Assembly: GCF_964340395.1 (NCBI RefSeq)
Contig: NC_135569.1
Coordinates: 14,513,519-14,577,518, forward strand
Reading direction: 5' to 3'
DNA length: 64,000 nt
Source: Glandiceps talaboti
Taxonomy: Eukaryota > Hemichordata > Enteropneusta > Spengelidae
Position 1 is the first letter of the stretch. Each line of letters opens with the position of its first letter. The notes beneath the pieces are model-generated. The model was not told the DNA's origin. It searched no databases and was given only the letters and a program-made list of their open reading frames with translations. A program made the position numbers and the translations under genes. Below are positions 34,561-46,601 of this stretch, piece by piece.

Positions 34561-35023
34561 AAGCAAGGGCGGTGAAATATTATTATAGTAGTCCTTCAAA
34601 AAACAAGACAATTTTGAAACTTTTAGTGGAAAATGTTAGTGAAGACACAGTTTACCCGCATAAATTAACTAACAAAAGACAAAAGAAATGTACACATGGT
34701 TCATTTTCTAGGTGTCGACCTCATGAATATGCACCAAGATTTAGAACCGAGTCAGCTTTAAATGCGTTCACACCTCCAAATCTGGTCTGGACAATATTGT
34801 CTGGGCTTAGTCACCCTTTTATGCGGACTACAGAGCGGCCCTGGTGCGGACTATTTCTGCCACCTATTAATGCCTGAAAGTCAAGTGGCATATGCTGAGG
34901 TTGTGTACAACCAGCAACCCATAACATTTTAGCAATCTACAGTTCTACCTCAGTATGGCTATTAGCCATGCTAGGTAGTTACTATAATGATTAATATAAT
35001 GGTTGTCTTGGTAAAAGTTGTCG

Positions 35024-35090
35024 ACCCCCCCCCCCAAAAAAAAAAAGAAGAAAAAAAAAAGAAAAAAAGAGAAAAAAAGATCAACAAAAC
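35024..35090. repeat. Poly-C to poly-A/AAG junction tract
   Basis: About a dozen C then A-rich with single G interruptions, like the tract at 8619. Confidence 0.9.
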
Positions 35091-35271
35091 ATTCTATGAT
35101 ATTGAAAGCGCTCCTGGCATGTAATTCCATAGAACAGTTTCCTGTAGGGAATGGCAGCGATTTCATTCAAACTCAAAAGACAGAGATGTTGCTAACCAAC
35201 GTGAACAGCCATAAAAAATTGTATGTGAATGAGTATGACTCTGAGATCCCGCTAACGGTTTCATTGTTGTC

Positions 35272-35316
35272 GGTCTAACCAGAGACACTGGAGAACTTCA
35301 CTGTCTATGATCTAAT
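35272..35316. mobile_element. Probable fifth type P8 palindromic insertion, 29 bp
   Basis: The element at 35280-35308 runs CAGAGACACTGGAG ... CTTCACTGTCTAT; arms are imperfect. Flanks GGTCTAAC and GATCTAAT agree at six of eight positions. It looks like an older copy. Confidence 0.45.
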
Positions 35317-36363
35317 CGTATTGCTCAGTGTGAAAACCGTGCAAAGCGTTACTATTTTGGCGTTGTATTTTCGCACATTTTTGGTTCACAAGGGTCCAAT
35401 AATTTAAGCTTGAGTTAGGAAATAGGCCTATTAAAAAAATTGTGTTGTTCCGATTAGGCAAAATAAATAAATAGGTGGGGTAGGTAGATTTATTTTTATT
35501 CATGTGCGAGTGTCTAATTCTGGTTTTCCATTTTTTCCAAATGATCTCTGTGTTATTGGCTTCTTTCCATTAGATGTACAACCATTACAGATTGGAGGAA
35601 CAGTTTTATATTGTCTTTTTAAGTTGATGTCAGTTTCTGCATCCACTATGTCTCGTGAGACTTCACAATTGTTGCGATTTTGTTAGTTTTTCAAGAACAC
35701 GTAAAAAAAAGTTAAGGGTCGGCAGTGAAAAACTAGGTGGGTCGGGTAACAGAAACCAAACAGTTATTTTTTAGGCCTAAGGCATAACGTAGCATATAAA
35801 TCTACCCAACCTGCGCGAGCAAGATCTGCATCGGTCAATGTAATATTTACATGGTCTATTACAATTTGGTAAAGTGTACCATTGTATATGCTTGTGCGAG
35901 ACGTAAAAAACATCATGCCGTCTAATTGTACGAAACGATTTAGTCACTATGGTTTTGAAGTCAGTGAGATAATGTTTGTGAAGTACCCGGTATCGTGATG
36001 TTATCGCTTGTATAGAAAAACCATCACTGAGGCAAAATCTCACTTTTATCATCATTCATTTTTTAAAGTCTTCAATCATGCCAATTAAAAATATGGATAC
36101 TGCAGTCATTTATGTGACTTTTTTTCCAAAAATGTTTATCGTGCATCTCGATTATATTTTTTTTCGTCTTCGTAACATCTTTTTTTTTATTGTGCCAAAA
36201 GTAGTAGCTACCACATATAGAACAGTGGAAAAATACCGAATGAGACTCAGAAATGTAAAATCATTTACTTCAATGTCCAAATCAAATGCGGACATCAGAA
36301 AATGATGCATGCACGTTGTGATGGACTCGTGATTAGCTCTAGTCCAGATGCCAATTGGTATCT

Positions 36364-36414
36364 AACTAAACCATAGACAATAGAGAGGGTCCTCTCTATT
36401 TTCTATGACTAAAC
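36364..36414. mobile_element. Type P8 palindromic insertion, 35 bp
   Basis: The element at 36372-36406 has 17-bp arms with one mismatch (CATAGACAATAGAGAGG and inverse). Flanks AACTAAAC and GACTAAAC agree at seven of eight positions. The related repeat at about 29190 ('ctaactaaaccac') shows the uninterrupted state. Confidence 0.75.
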
Positions 36415-36719
36415 CAAGTTTAGTGAGTGGAGGTGTAAATGGTAACGATACTGTTTAGGAACACGGTGATAGGAACTAGACGAGATTAGCACTGACAACA
36501 CACGCTCCGCGAACTCCAGCAAAGAGGCCTGGTGGGGTATATAGAGACTTGTCAGAGTTGTCGGAGCTACTGTTCATGTACATATAAGTTCCACGTATTC
36601 TCAATTTATTTCGTGCTGGATAGAAAACAGTCAGTATAGTCCTTGTGTTCTCCAGTGTATAGCCGATGGATTGGATAGTGAGAGTCATGATATGTGTGAT
36701 ACATTGTAGTTTATACACC

Positions 36720-38880
36720 AGAACTGAATTTTAGACTGATCCCGTCGGCATCTTCAGAGAAAGCATCAAGCGGGTACCACAATAAACTGAAAACGTAACG
36801 ACTATAAGCATAATTATAAGTTTTAATTTACATGGAACTACGGTCATATTTGATAAGCTTATCCCCCACTTCCACATATGGTCTCATACCCCTTGGTCAG
36901 CGAAAAGCCAATCATGTTCATGTCCGGACATACGAGTTATAAATGGGGCGGTCATATGGGTTAAGTTAGGGTGGAATATAATATATGGAAAAAGTCTGAT
37001 TGATACTGGCTGTGATGGGTAGTAGAGCATTTTTTAATTGTCAAAAACAGGGTTGGGGGCCGAATGATATGATTCAAAACGTCATGACTTTCTGGTATAT
37101 CTTTGTTGTCATGGTGTGTTTCCAGTTGAGGATGGCTGTCTTTGACTGGCTACAACAGTAAGTGACTGATTTTGAAAGCAAAGAAAGTGGAAGAACATTG
37201 GTGTTAGTTAAAAAACTATTGTTATTAAAGATATACAAGTAAACGCAGCAAAACAATTGAGAGTCGGTACGGAAAGGAACAGATGACCACAGGAAGGTGT
37301 TCAGCTGTTCTTCATTGTTCTTTGCAATTTGACGACCGGGCGATCACATACTAGTAGTTGTCAGTGTTTTCGCTAAAGCAAAATACACGGAGATGGTTCA
37401 AAATCACTTGACTATCATTTCACTCTTATTTAAATCTACAAATATCTCATTAATATTTTCTCCCAGCTTACTTCAAACTATATGACATTTTCCATGAAAA
37501 AAAGGTGCGTATCTGGAGCAAAGAAGTGTTTCAGATATCAGAGTGTTCACGTTTGCGTGACCAAGACATAGACATAGACTGGCAAGCGACGCCATGAATT
37601 GTGATCGAATCCCAGGGTCGGATCGGTTGTAGATCAGTGTTCATGATAATTCATTTGCGTGTTCAATTACTAAGTCATCGATGTAGGGTTATAAATTCAG
37701 TGACTACACCATCAACAAAGTTACTTCTTACTATAAATCATGTTGAAAAAGACCCTAGGAAAATGTCTAAGCAACAATGACGGGTGTTACTTTTTTGCAG
37801 TGTTTATCCAAATAGTAATCGTCGAATAACGTGACCCTGGCTGAAAACTGCGACAGTGAGTGTACCATAAATTCCCAAAACAGACTGACCAGAACAGACA
37901 TATTGACACACAAAAAGTGTGCAAGTTTACATCTTGTGACAGGTTTGGTTGGGGTCACCTCCATCGGCTAATGGTCGAAATCGTCATTGTAAAATATTTT
38001 TAATTACCCTCAACTACAAATCAGCGTATCGTTGACGATCATTTCAATCGTAAGTGTTTAGAACTGATTCAGAAGTAAAACGTAGAATTATTAATGACAA
38101 TGGTATGCAAAGTTTTGTTGTTTAACAATCATCAGCGATTTGGCATGTTTGCACAAACCACAGATACTTGTTAGTGCATACACTTTTGATACTTCTATTC
38201 TATAAGGTAAAGGCTAAATTTAAAAAGACATGATCCCAGTATTAACTTTTTTGTTGCGGCTATATTTCCTAAGTGAGGTGTGCCAAAGAAAGTTTTCCCA
38301 TGATACTTTGCGCCAGTGCGACTTTTTGACATTGTACGTTCGATGTTCCCAATGAGTAAATGGAATTTTATCGAGAAGTCTATTCATATTTGTTTATGAC
38401 AGCAAGATATTTTCAATTTTCTGTTTTTGGTCATTTTTGGGGTCAAAAACTGTCATTTGTTTTGTAAATAAAAGAATTCAAAGTAAAAATGAATGACAGC
38501 CGCAAAACTAATCGATTGAATGGGCTGACATTTGGTGTGCAGGTATGTTAGAGTATCTGGATGAAGAATTCTTCAAGAAAATTTGAAGATGACATTGATA
38601 TGCAAATACGTCTAAAACGTGCTGTGTAGTATCATATTATAGCCATGTTATTTTACAATACTCGTGAGAAAGTAGAATTTATTGGTGAAGTAAAGTTGCT
38701 CATACACCTAAGAAAATTTGACTACACTTGAATACATAATGAGCAAATGAAATGATCACAACAATCACATATCTTTGTAATGTTATGACTATACAAGATC
38801 TAATACAGGGACGAATGGGGTACTTATCAAATAATGCCCTCCGGAACTCAGAAATAAATGTAGATGCGCTGTACCATGCA
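36720..38880. other. Spacer, no gene seen
   Basis: No exon, transposon end or tandem repeat recognised. Confidence 0.35.
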
Positions 38881-39142
38881 GTTACGATCAGCGGTTTTGA
38901 ACTATGGAGGTAGGAAGGAAGGAGGTAGGAAGGATTATAGTCCTACCACCATTTCTGAACAAAATCGTTGTCCTTGAATTGGAATGGTATGCTTTTAATA
39001 CAAAAGTTGCACAAACATATGTTCTTGCTTTCAAAAGTTTTAGAATTAACACCATGATTTCACCGTCGCCCATACTGAGGTTTTCCTGCATCTATTGCTA
39101 TGGATTTTGTTGGTGGGACTTTGCTGTACTGTATGAACACTT

Positions 39143-39339
39143 GTTCAGACTCAGGCCACTAAAACACAATTGCAAAAAAAACCCGTAAAGACACGAAGTA
39201 TCGTTTTGCACAACGTTCGGCTTGAAGCAGGTTTGAAGGGTAACCATGCACGACAGAGAAGATGGGTTTAGAGCCCCATTTACACCTAAAACAAAAAGCG
39301 ATTCTAGTCTGTTCCTATTATAGTGGTCTGAGGTTCAGA
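39143..39339. mobile_element. 183-bp TIR MITE, type P7 full-length form, 7-bp TSD
   Basis: The element at 39150-39332 starts CTCAGGCCACTAAAA and ends with the inverse of CTCAGACCACTATAA. Perfect GTTCAGA repeats flank it (39143-39149 and 39333-39339). No coding capacity. The small palindromes at 28398 and 40458 carry the same ends. Confidence 0.8.
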
Positions 39340-40450
39340 TCAAAGTGCCGCATTCATCCACAACATAAAAAATCATAGACCCTACACGACTGGCGTTTGT
39401 AAAAGTCAGTTTTAAACCATAATTACTACACCTCTTTATCTTCTCGGCAAGAACATGCAGTGCTGCAATCCAACGTGAGGACCTCTCACCAACTTTCAGA
39501 TCACTTCACATTGGGAACGTTGGTGAGAGTTCTACTAATATAATTCAGACTGAGGCAAAAAATATAGCCTTTCTGAGTTGAAATCCGAGGTTTAAATCCT
39601 GATATCTGAAAATTCCCAATCAACCCAGATTACATTGAATAAAAAATAAGTCTAACAAACAATTTATGATTTTTCAGTCCCGAAACTTGCTATTATCCAT
39701 ACACTGTATACAAAGCTAAATACACGGTGATTGGTGTATCGCACTCCTTGACTGAGTGGGTCGGAAAAAAAATAGGTAGACTCACTTGTCATAAATCGAT
39801 TTATAAATCCACAAAGGCACTGTGACAACTAAAGCAGTCCCTTTACAGACCATTTTTCTTTAGAAATAAATAGGCTAAAACAATACTGAATGACAGGCAG
39901 TCCAAGGTATGCGAAACCATAAGCGAGCGCGTACTCACGATGCTAGATTAACACACTATTTTACCTGCGCATTGAAGACGCACAGTAAAAAGACCAGTTT
40001 TCAACATTAATGCAGGAAATACAAAGCTAACAATTCAAAATTGTATAAAATGTAAGAAAACAAAAAACAGGCGACAGTAAGAGCATGCATGAACTTCGAT
40101 TTACAATACCATTATTAAGTTCTTGCATTTTGGGGCTAATGAAGTCATAGAGACTAGAGTGGGCGAGTTTCATCACAGTTAGTATAATCAATGGCACCGT
40201 GATAATTCTGACTTTCACTTGAAACTGGACCAGAACAGTCTAGGTCGGACGAGTCGTCATCATCAATTCAAAGGCGACGTAACCAAATATACACCGTGAA
40301 TTCATCTTAGATCGCACCGAGTTGAACAATCATGTCTGTCATTGTAGAATGTAGACCTTTACGCTGTTTGACCGACTATTGAAGTATAACCCACATAGGT
40401 GATATTTCATTGACCTACATGGAAATGCTTGTAAATACTTTTTGCAAGTA

Positions 40451-40496
40451 GTAGTAGCTCAGACCACTCTAGTATTTTAGTGGTCTGAGGTAGTAG
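40451..40496. mobile_element. Type P7 palindromic insertion, 32 bp
   Basis: The element at 40458-40489 has CTCAGACCACT and its exact inverse around a short AT loop. It is flanked by GTAGTAG on both sides; the flank is simple sequence, so the duplication is less certain here. Confidence 0.65.
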
Positions 40497-40754
40497 TAAG
40501 AGTTTTTGCTAACGTTTACATGCTAGCGTAGTTGTACATGTACGTATACATGTCAGTTCGTATGTACATGTACATTAAATGTAGCTCTCATCATATCATA
40601 CACTGTACATGTGTGTAACCCTTTTCTTTTGCACCCCCCCCCCTCCGCCTTCATGTGGTCAAACACAGACAACTAACTAACTAAATAGTGTTACTGTTAG
40701 TTTTCTGTGGGTCAAACAATTAGTGTACACGCCTTGAATCACATGCAGGCGAGA

Positions 40755-41013
40755 TAGATTTGAATATTCATTTGTTTACTGCCCGGTTATGGGGGTGAAC
40801 TCATGAATATATTCTGAACTAAATGCAAATGTATTCAAATCACTTCCGACTCGCAATCTGAACTATTTTTCAGATCGAGTATAATCCGATTAGACAGGCG
40901 CTAATGGGAAAGTACAGAAACGTCCACCTCATCAGCATAAAAGTACAGAATTGAACTCAATCTGAACTATAGTACGGAAAGTGTCGTAAACTGTACTATT
41001 TTTTCTACTAGTG
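40755..41013 (-). repeat. Segment E, inverted copy
   Basis: Reverse complement of 23626-23884, joined directly to segment X1. Confidence 0.85.
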
Positions 41014-41756
41014 ATATTCCCGCTCTCCAATAATAAGTTATGCGTGAAGTTCACATTATAACAAGGTAACAACAAGGAACAACAGAGGTGTTAATGTTTA
41101 TAATATTGTACTTGGTAGGACACGTGAGTTTGTTCAAAACATTACCCATTTTGTTAGCAACGCAACCAATTACAAATATGTTCCAGGAGAAATGTCGTCT
41201 ATCTCATTCAATGTTAGAGTTTTGGAATGCAATATGTGGGCCAGAATTTCAAATAAATGAGAATACCATCGATGAGATAAGGTCGGTACCTAGTAGAGTA
41301 GCACAACAGTTTAACTCTTTCAAACACAGCATAGCATTAAGGATGTGTGATTGATAAGTGTTGATGATCACATCCGGCGATTTGAAGATCTAGATCGACA
41401 CGGGGAAGAAAGCTGTTTGATTTTGTCAACTTTCAACCATCTTTCCCTTGGTCTTAATCTTTGGGATCAACTATTAACATGTAATGCCATTTTATTTTAT
41501 TTCAATTTGGTTTTGTTTTGTAATTAGCAGTAGAAATATCATACTTGAAAATAAAATGTATTGCTTCGCGTGAGTTCTTGTATTCAACAGAAGTATACGG
41601 TTTCAATGAATCCGATTAACTTATTTACAGAAAGAGATCGCCTTGATGTTAAAGTAATCGAAGATTAAGAGCCGTTGTTGTACTCTCTCGTTACTGGTAT
41701 AAGTTAAACAGAAACATTTTTACATCAGGATTTAATTTTAAATGATTTAAACTTAC

Positions 41757-41862
41757 CAGGATCGGGGGTTGCTATGGATGTACATCCAACAATGAAAACA
41801 GCAAAGCATATTGCAAGAGTAAAACTGACACTGGTATGAAACTTCAAAGTTGTCAGGTCCAT
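41757..41862 (-). CDS. Signal-peptide first exon (X1 copy)
   Basis: The ATG at 41862 opens MDLTTLKFHTSVSFTLAICF then AVFIVGCTSIATPDP, followed by one base and a perfect GTAAGT donor (phase 1). The hydrophobic core and small residues make a good signal peptide. The phase matches the pentraxin exon of copy 1 at 16646, which needs one preceding base, and the strand is right. The exon is therefore a plausible first exon of copy 1 across a roughly 25-kb intron; that link is inference. The start is favoured over an upstream in-frame Met because it lies 30 nt after the predicted initiator. Confidence 0.6.
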
Positions 41863-41885
41863 TGTTGATGGTTCAGTTGTGCTCA

Positions 41886-41922
41886 CTTCACTGAGAAACA
41901 GTAGCATATGCCGCGTTATATA
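41886..41922 (-). promoter_or_regulatory. TATA box and initiator for the X1 signal-peptide exon
   Basis: On the minus strand TATATAA (41922-41916) is followed by TCAGTG with its A at 41892, 31 bases from the TATA start. That spacing and the TCAGT initiator are textbook for an RNA polymerase II core promoter. Confidence 0.55.
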
Positions 41923-42612
41923 TTATATTAATTACATTCAAGGTGTCGCAATTTAATTTTAAAAAAATCTTCAGACAATCACTCAAACACCCACGAGTCG
42001 ATTAACTGTCAATTAGCTAATGATGATAAGATCATGTAAATGTCAGAGTAAAGACTATCAACTCTGCTGTTGTGATGATGAACAAATAATTTGATATATG
42101 ACTATTAGATGACAATAGTTATGAGCAATTTACGTCGACTTCTTTGCCCCTACCTCATCTTTCAGTGCGTAATGAATATGTGTACACGTAATGAATTTCT
42201 GTAATTATAAGGGGGAGAGTCGGGGGAATTAGGGTGGGTCACTTTTTAAAAATCGGTTCTCGGGAAGGGCCGTATATTAGAATATAAAATTTAGTCAGGG
42301 AGCCAAGGCCATAAATTTGAAAAAAAAACATGCCCGGCTTAAAGTACAAAAAATGACATCATATTTGGTTAGAATAACACCTGGGTCTTCAGAAAACTGA
42401 TGTTGCCCCTCTGGATTCTCTTGCGCAAACCCACAGGAGACGATTTTCCTGGTAACATTGGCATTATTTGGAAGGATGCTAAACCATTAAAAACGTCACA
42501 TCTCGCGACCAAAAATGATATAATCACCATTAAAGTAATGTTTATATATATTTTAGGGAACAGGGAACTCAACGATTGCATGGCCTTTTCGATTCAAGGT
42601 CAGGGTCATGGG

Positions 42613-42810
42613 TTGTCGGTGGCCGAGCGGTTAGCTCGTACGCCTCTTACCTCTGTAGTCTGGGTTCGAACCCGCCTGGTGTTGGCTGGGTTTGATTTAA
42701 AATTTAACTAGGTCTGCATGTAATAAGAAGGGTGATGCTCAGTTTGACCCTGCCGAACAACACAGGTTTTCCCCGGGCACTCCGGTTTCCTCCTGCTTCT
42801 TCAACACTAG
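42613..42810 (+). mobile_element. tRNA-derived SINE, 5' part (X1 copy, truncated by the rearrangement)
   Basis: A box TGGCCGAGCGG (42620-42630) and B box GGTTCGAACCC (42663-42673) of a Leu/Ser-type tRNA head, then a body with 'cccgggcactccggtttcct'. It is cut off where segment D begins. Confidence 0.8.
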
Positions 42811-42813
42811 TGT

Positions 42814-43220
42814 TGATGTATCAATAGTTCTATTAAGTATGATTAAATTGTCTAAACACTAGACATTTCAATAATTCTAAAACACTTTATACTAATAGAT
42901 ATTGTGAATGTTGCACTCTTAAACATTTTTACCGTGAGTAAAAGTTTAAGTTGATGACAGAATTCCACGTGGATAAAATAAGTGGACAACTTGTATAAAT
43001 AATTACTCGTGAACAGACACTGGTAGATATGTGCAGACATGGTAAAATTAGGTCTGGCATTCTATTAGCCATATGATATAAAATTACTTTGTTAATATTG
43101 TCATTGCCTATTCTCTTACGAAATTTGGATAGTCACCATGACTACGAACACATGGTTATTCCATAGGATCAACAAAACAAAAAGCGTTTTTATCAGTATG
43201 ACCAGACAAAAAGTATACAT
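42814..43220. repeat. Segment D, transplanted copy between X1 and X2
   Basis: Appears identical to 23218-23624 and fills the junction of the tandem duplication precisely. Confidence 0.9.
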
Positions 43221-43961
43221 ATTCCCGCTCTCCAATAATAAGTTATGCGTGAAGTTCACATTATAACAAGGTAACAACAAGGAACAACAGAGGTGTTAAT
43301 GTTTATAATATTGTACTTGGTAGGACACGTGAGTTTGTTCAAAACATTACCCATTTTGTTAGCAACGCAACCAATTACAAATATGTTCCAGGAGAAATGT
43401 CGTCTATCTCATTCAATGTTAGAGTTTTGGAATGCAATATGTGGGCCAGAATTTCAAATAAATGAGAATACCATCGATGAGATAAGGTCGGTACCTAGTA
43501 GAGTAGCACAACAGTTTAACTCTTTCAAACACAGCATAGCATTAAGGATGTGTGATTGATAAGTGTTGATGATCACATCCGGCGATTTGAAGATCTAGAT
43601 CGACACGGGGAAGAAAGCTGTTTGATTTTGTCAACTTTCAACCATCTTTCCCTTGGTCTTAATCTTTGGGATCAACTATTAACATGTAATGCCATTTTAT
43701 TTTATTTCAATTTGGTTTTGTTTTGTAATTAGCAGTAGAAATATCATACTTGAAAATAAAATGTATTGCTTCGCGTGAGTTCTTGTATTCAACAGAAGTA
43801 TACGGTTTCAATGAATCCGATTAACTTATTTACAGAAAGAGATCGCCTTGATGTTAAAGTAATCGAAGATTAAGAGCCGTTGTTGTACTCTCTCGTTACT
43901 GGTATAAGTTAAACAGAAACATTTTTACATCAGGATTTAATTTTAAATGATTTAAACTTAC

Positions 43962-44067
43962 CAGGATCGGGGGTTGCTATGGATGTACATCCAACAATGA
44001 AAACAGCAAAGCATATTGCAAGAGTAAAACTGACACTGGTATGAAACTTCAAAGTTGTCAGGTCCAT
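43962..44067 (-). CDS. Signal-peptide first exon (X2 copy)
   Basis: Same 35 codons, GTAAGT donor and phase as 41862-41757. If the duplication is real, the gene has two alternative identical first exons. Confidence 0.55.
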
Positions 44068-44090
44068 TGTTGATGGTTCAGTTGTGCTCA

Positions 44091-44127
44091 CTTCACTGAG
44101 AAACAGTAGCATATGCCGCGTTATATA
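44091..44127 (-). promoter_or_regulatory. TATA box and initiator (X2 copy)
   Basis: Duplicate of the 41886-41922 core promoter, TATATAA at 44127-44121 and initiator A at 44097. Confidence 0.5.
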
Positions 44128-44816
44128 TTATATTAATTACATTCAAGGTGTCGCAATTTAATTTTAAAAAAATCTTCAGACAATCACTCAAACACCCACG
44201 AGTCGATTAACTGTCAATTAGCTAATGATGATAAGATCATGTAAATGTCAGAGTAAAGACTATCAACTCTGCTGTTGTGATGATGAACAAATAATTTGAT
44301 ATATGACTATTAGATGACAATAGTTATGAGCAATTTACGTCGACTTCTTTGCCCCTACCTCATCTTTCAGTGCGTAATGAATATGTGTACACGTAATGAA
44401 TTTCTGTAATTATAAGGGGGAGAGTCGGGGGAATTAGGGTGGGTCACTTTTTAAAAATCGGTTCTCGGGAAGGGCCGTATATTAGAATATAAAATTTAGT
44501 CAGGGAGCCAAGGCCATAAATTTGAAAAAAAAAATGCCCGGCTTAAAGTACAAAAAATGACATCATATTTGGTTAGAATAACACCTGGGTCTTCAGAAAA
44601 CTGATGTTGCCCCTCTGGATTCTCTTGCGCAAACCCACAGGAGACGATTTTCCTGGTAACATTGGCATTATTTGGAAGGATGCTAAACCATTAAAAACGT
44701 CACATCTCGCGACCAAAAATGATATAATCACCATTAAAGTAATGTTTATATATATTTTAGGGAACAGGGAACTCAACGATTACATGGCCTTTTCGATTCA
44801 AGGTCAGGGTCATGGG

Positions 44817-45099
44817 TTGTCGGTGGCCGAGCGGTTAGCTCGTACGCCTCTTACCTCTGTAGTCTGGGTTCGAACCCGCCTGGTGTTGGCTGGGTTTGAT
44901 TTAAAATTTAACTAGGTCTGCATGTAATAAGAAGGGTGATGCTCAGTTTGACCCTGCCGAACAACACAGGTTTTCCCCGGGCACTCCGGTTTCCTCCTGC
45001 TTCTTCAACACTAGGGCACTAGGGCGCTGCTCTGCGGTGACCATTCAACAAATTTCCGAATTTATTTGGACAAATAAAGATTATTATTATTATTATTAT
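44817..45099 (+). mobile_element. Complete tRNA-derived SINE
   Basis: The same head as at 42613, plus the full body and an (ATT)n tail at about 45079-45099. It sits inside a unit of the about 335-bp tandem repeat that continues to its right. Confidence 0.8.
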
Positions 45100-46080
45100 A
45101 GTCAAAATTCAAGGTCAACTTAATTTGTTGCACTTTTATCGAAACATTCATCAAAACGTTTCTGTATACTTCCATCAGATATGACTGGTAAAACTATAAT
45201 TCGGTCAGAAAATAGCCCAACATACAATCTTTCAGAAAACCGTGAAAAAAGTATATATGAAGTTGTTTTGTAGGAAAAAGCTGTTACCAAGACAACTGCT
45301 GTCAATATCCCTAGTTACAGCAAAGTGTTAATGTACTAACCTGAAAGGGCTATTGACATGATGCAAGTGTTTGTATTTAGGGTTTTGGGAAAAAGCAATT
45401 CACTGATTACATGATCCTTTCGATCCAAGTTCAAGCTAGGTCATCTTAATTTTTTGTAATAAATATCGTCGAAATCTTCTCTATAGTTAACATCAGACAT
45501 GATCTTTTCAGATGAAAATCACTCAGAAAATAGCAAATTATTTAGTCTTACAGAAAAATACAACAAAGGCATATATTGAGCTGCTTTTATTACAAACTTC
45601 TGTTACTAAGACAACTGGTATCAAGATCACCAAAATATGAAGGTACTGAATATCGCAATGTACCGAAGTGATAAAGATATGATGCAACTGTCTATATATT
45701 GGTTTTAGGGGACAGGCAACACATTTATCACATGATACTTTCGATCCAAGTTCCAGGTCATAGTCTAATTACAAGGTAACCTCTATTTTTCACTTTTATC
45801 GAAACACCCACATAGATCTTTTGCTATAAACTACTGAAGACATCAGATAGCAAATCGATTGTAGCACTAACTTTTGTAGCATTTTGGTTTGACAAATTCA
45901 TTTGAATCATGCCGAAGAGTAATACCGAAGAATAGCAATATAAACATGAATTAGTTTTTTTTAAAATGATTTTATCACATTTTACTGAAAGGTTGTACAA
46001 AAGAAATTTGAAAGTTGTCAATGTTTGTAAAAGAATTGCCAATATTTATGATAAACTGACGAAATTTGTACTAGTTTCCA
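45100..46080. repeat. Diverged tandem repeat, period about 335 bp
   Basis: 'ttttatcgaaac', 'atcagatatga', 'ctgttac[ct]aagacaact' and 'ttcgatccaagtt' recur in order near 45128, 45460 and 45795. The pre-SINE part (about 42541-42607 and 44745-44812) is another partial unit. Confidence 0.65.
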
Positions 46081-46601
46081 GGAAGGACACTCAGAAGTAA
46101 TCGAATTGTCGATAACAGCAATAAATTTCATTAAAACTATGTAAGAAAACTGAAGAAAATTTCAATTTGTCAATTAATTATTTTTTTTTCATTAAATATT
46201 ATTACAACCCACTGTTGCCATATACGCTGTCATTGGCTAAAATGGGAATATGTGACATTCTAAAAAAAGAGTACATTTTGATACTGCCATATCACGTGCT
46301 GCGATGTTGCCCTATGACGTCACATCGAATGTCTGCGCCTACACTCTATCCATAACAAGTAGTCGTTCACCATTACACCCCGTGTTTAGCTATTGCATGC
46401 GCAAGTGATATAAATAGCACGCAAAATAATCCTTGGTACCTGAAATAGAAATATTACTGCCTAGGTGTATCATAAAAATAATGAACATTCGCTTTCTTGG
46501 TTGACACCATAACTTCCACTCCACGAGCTTCACATGCATTACGAAAGCCGCTCGTGAGAATAAGTCTACCATCTTGTTCTATTTTGACCCTCTAGCATGA
46601 G

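Larger units (their letters stand above)
41014..42810. repeat. Segment X1 of a 1.8-kb tandem duplication
   Basis: Repeated as X2 at 43219-45014 with only about three differences noticed (an A-run length/C change and a G/A at the TGCATGG site). It contains a signal-peptide exon on the minus strand and a SINE head at its right end. Confidence 0.9.
43219..45014. repeat. Segment X2 of the tandem duplication
   Basis: Second, nearly identical copy of X1. Its right end continues into the complete SINE. Confidence 0.9.

Noticed and set aside
41088-41354. 88-codon plus-strand frame in X1, identical in X2
   Set aside because: Its identity only reflects the recent duplication. No domain, splice or promoter support; probably chance or a transposon scrap.
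42613-42690. A functional tRNA gene
   Set aside because: A and B boxes are present but the acceptor stem does not pair convincingly and the sequence continues into a SINE body.
42400-42711. 103-codon plus-strand frame in X1 and X2
   Set aside because: Runs into the SINE tRNA head; composite of unrelated sequences.
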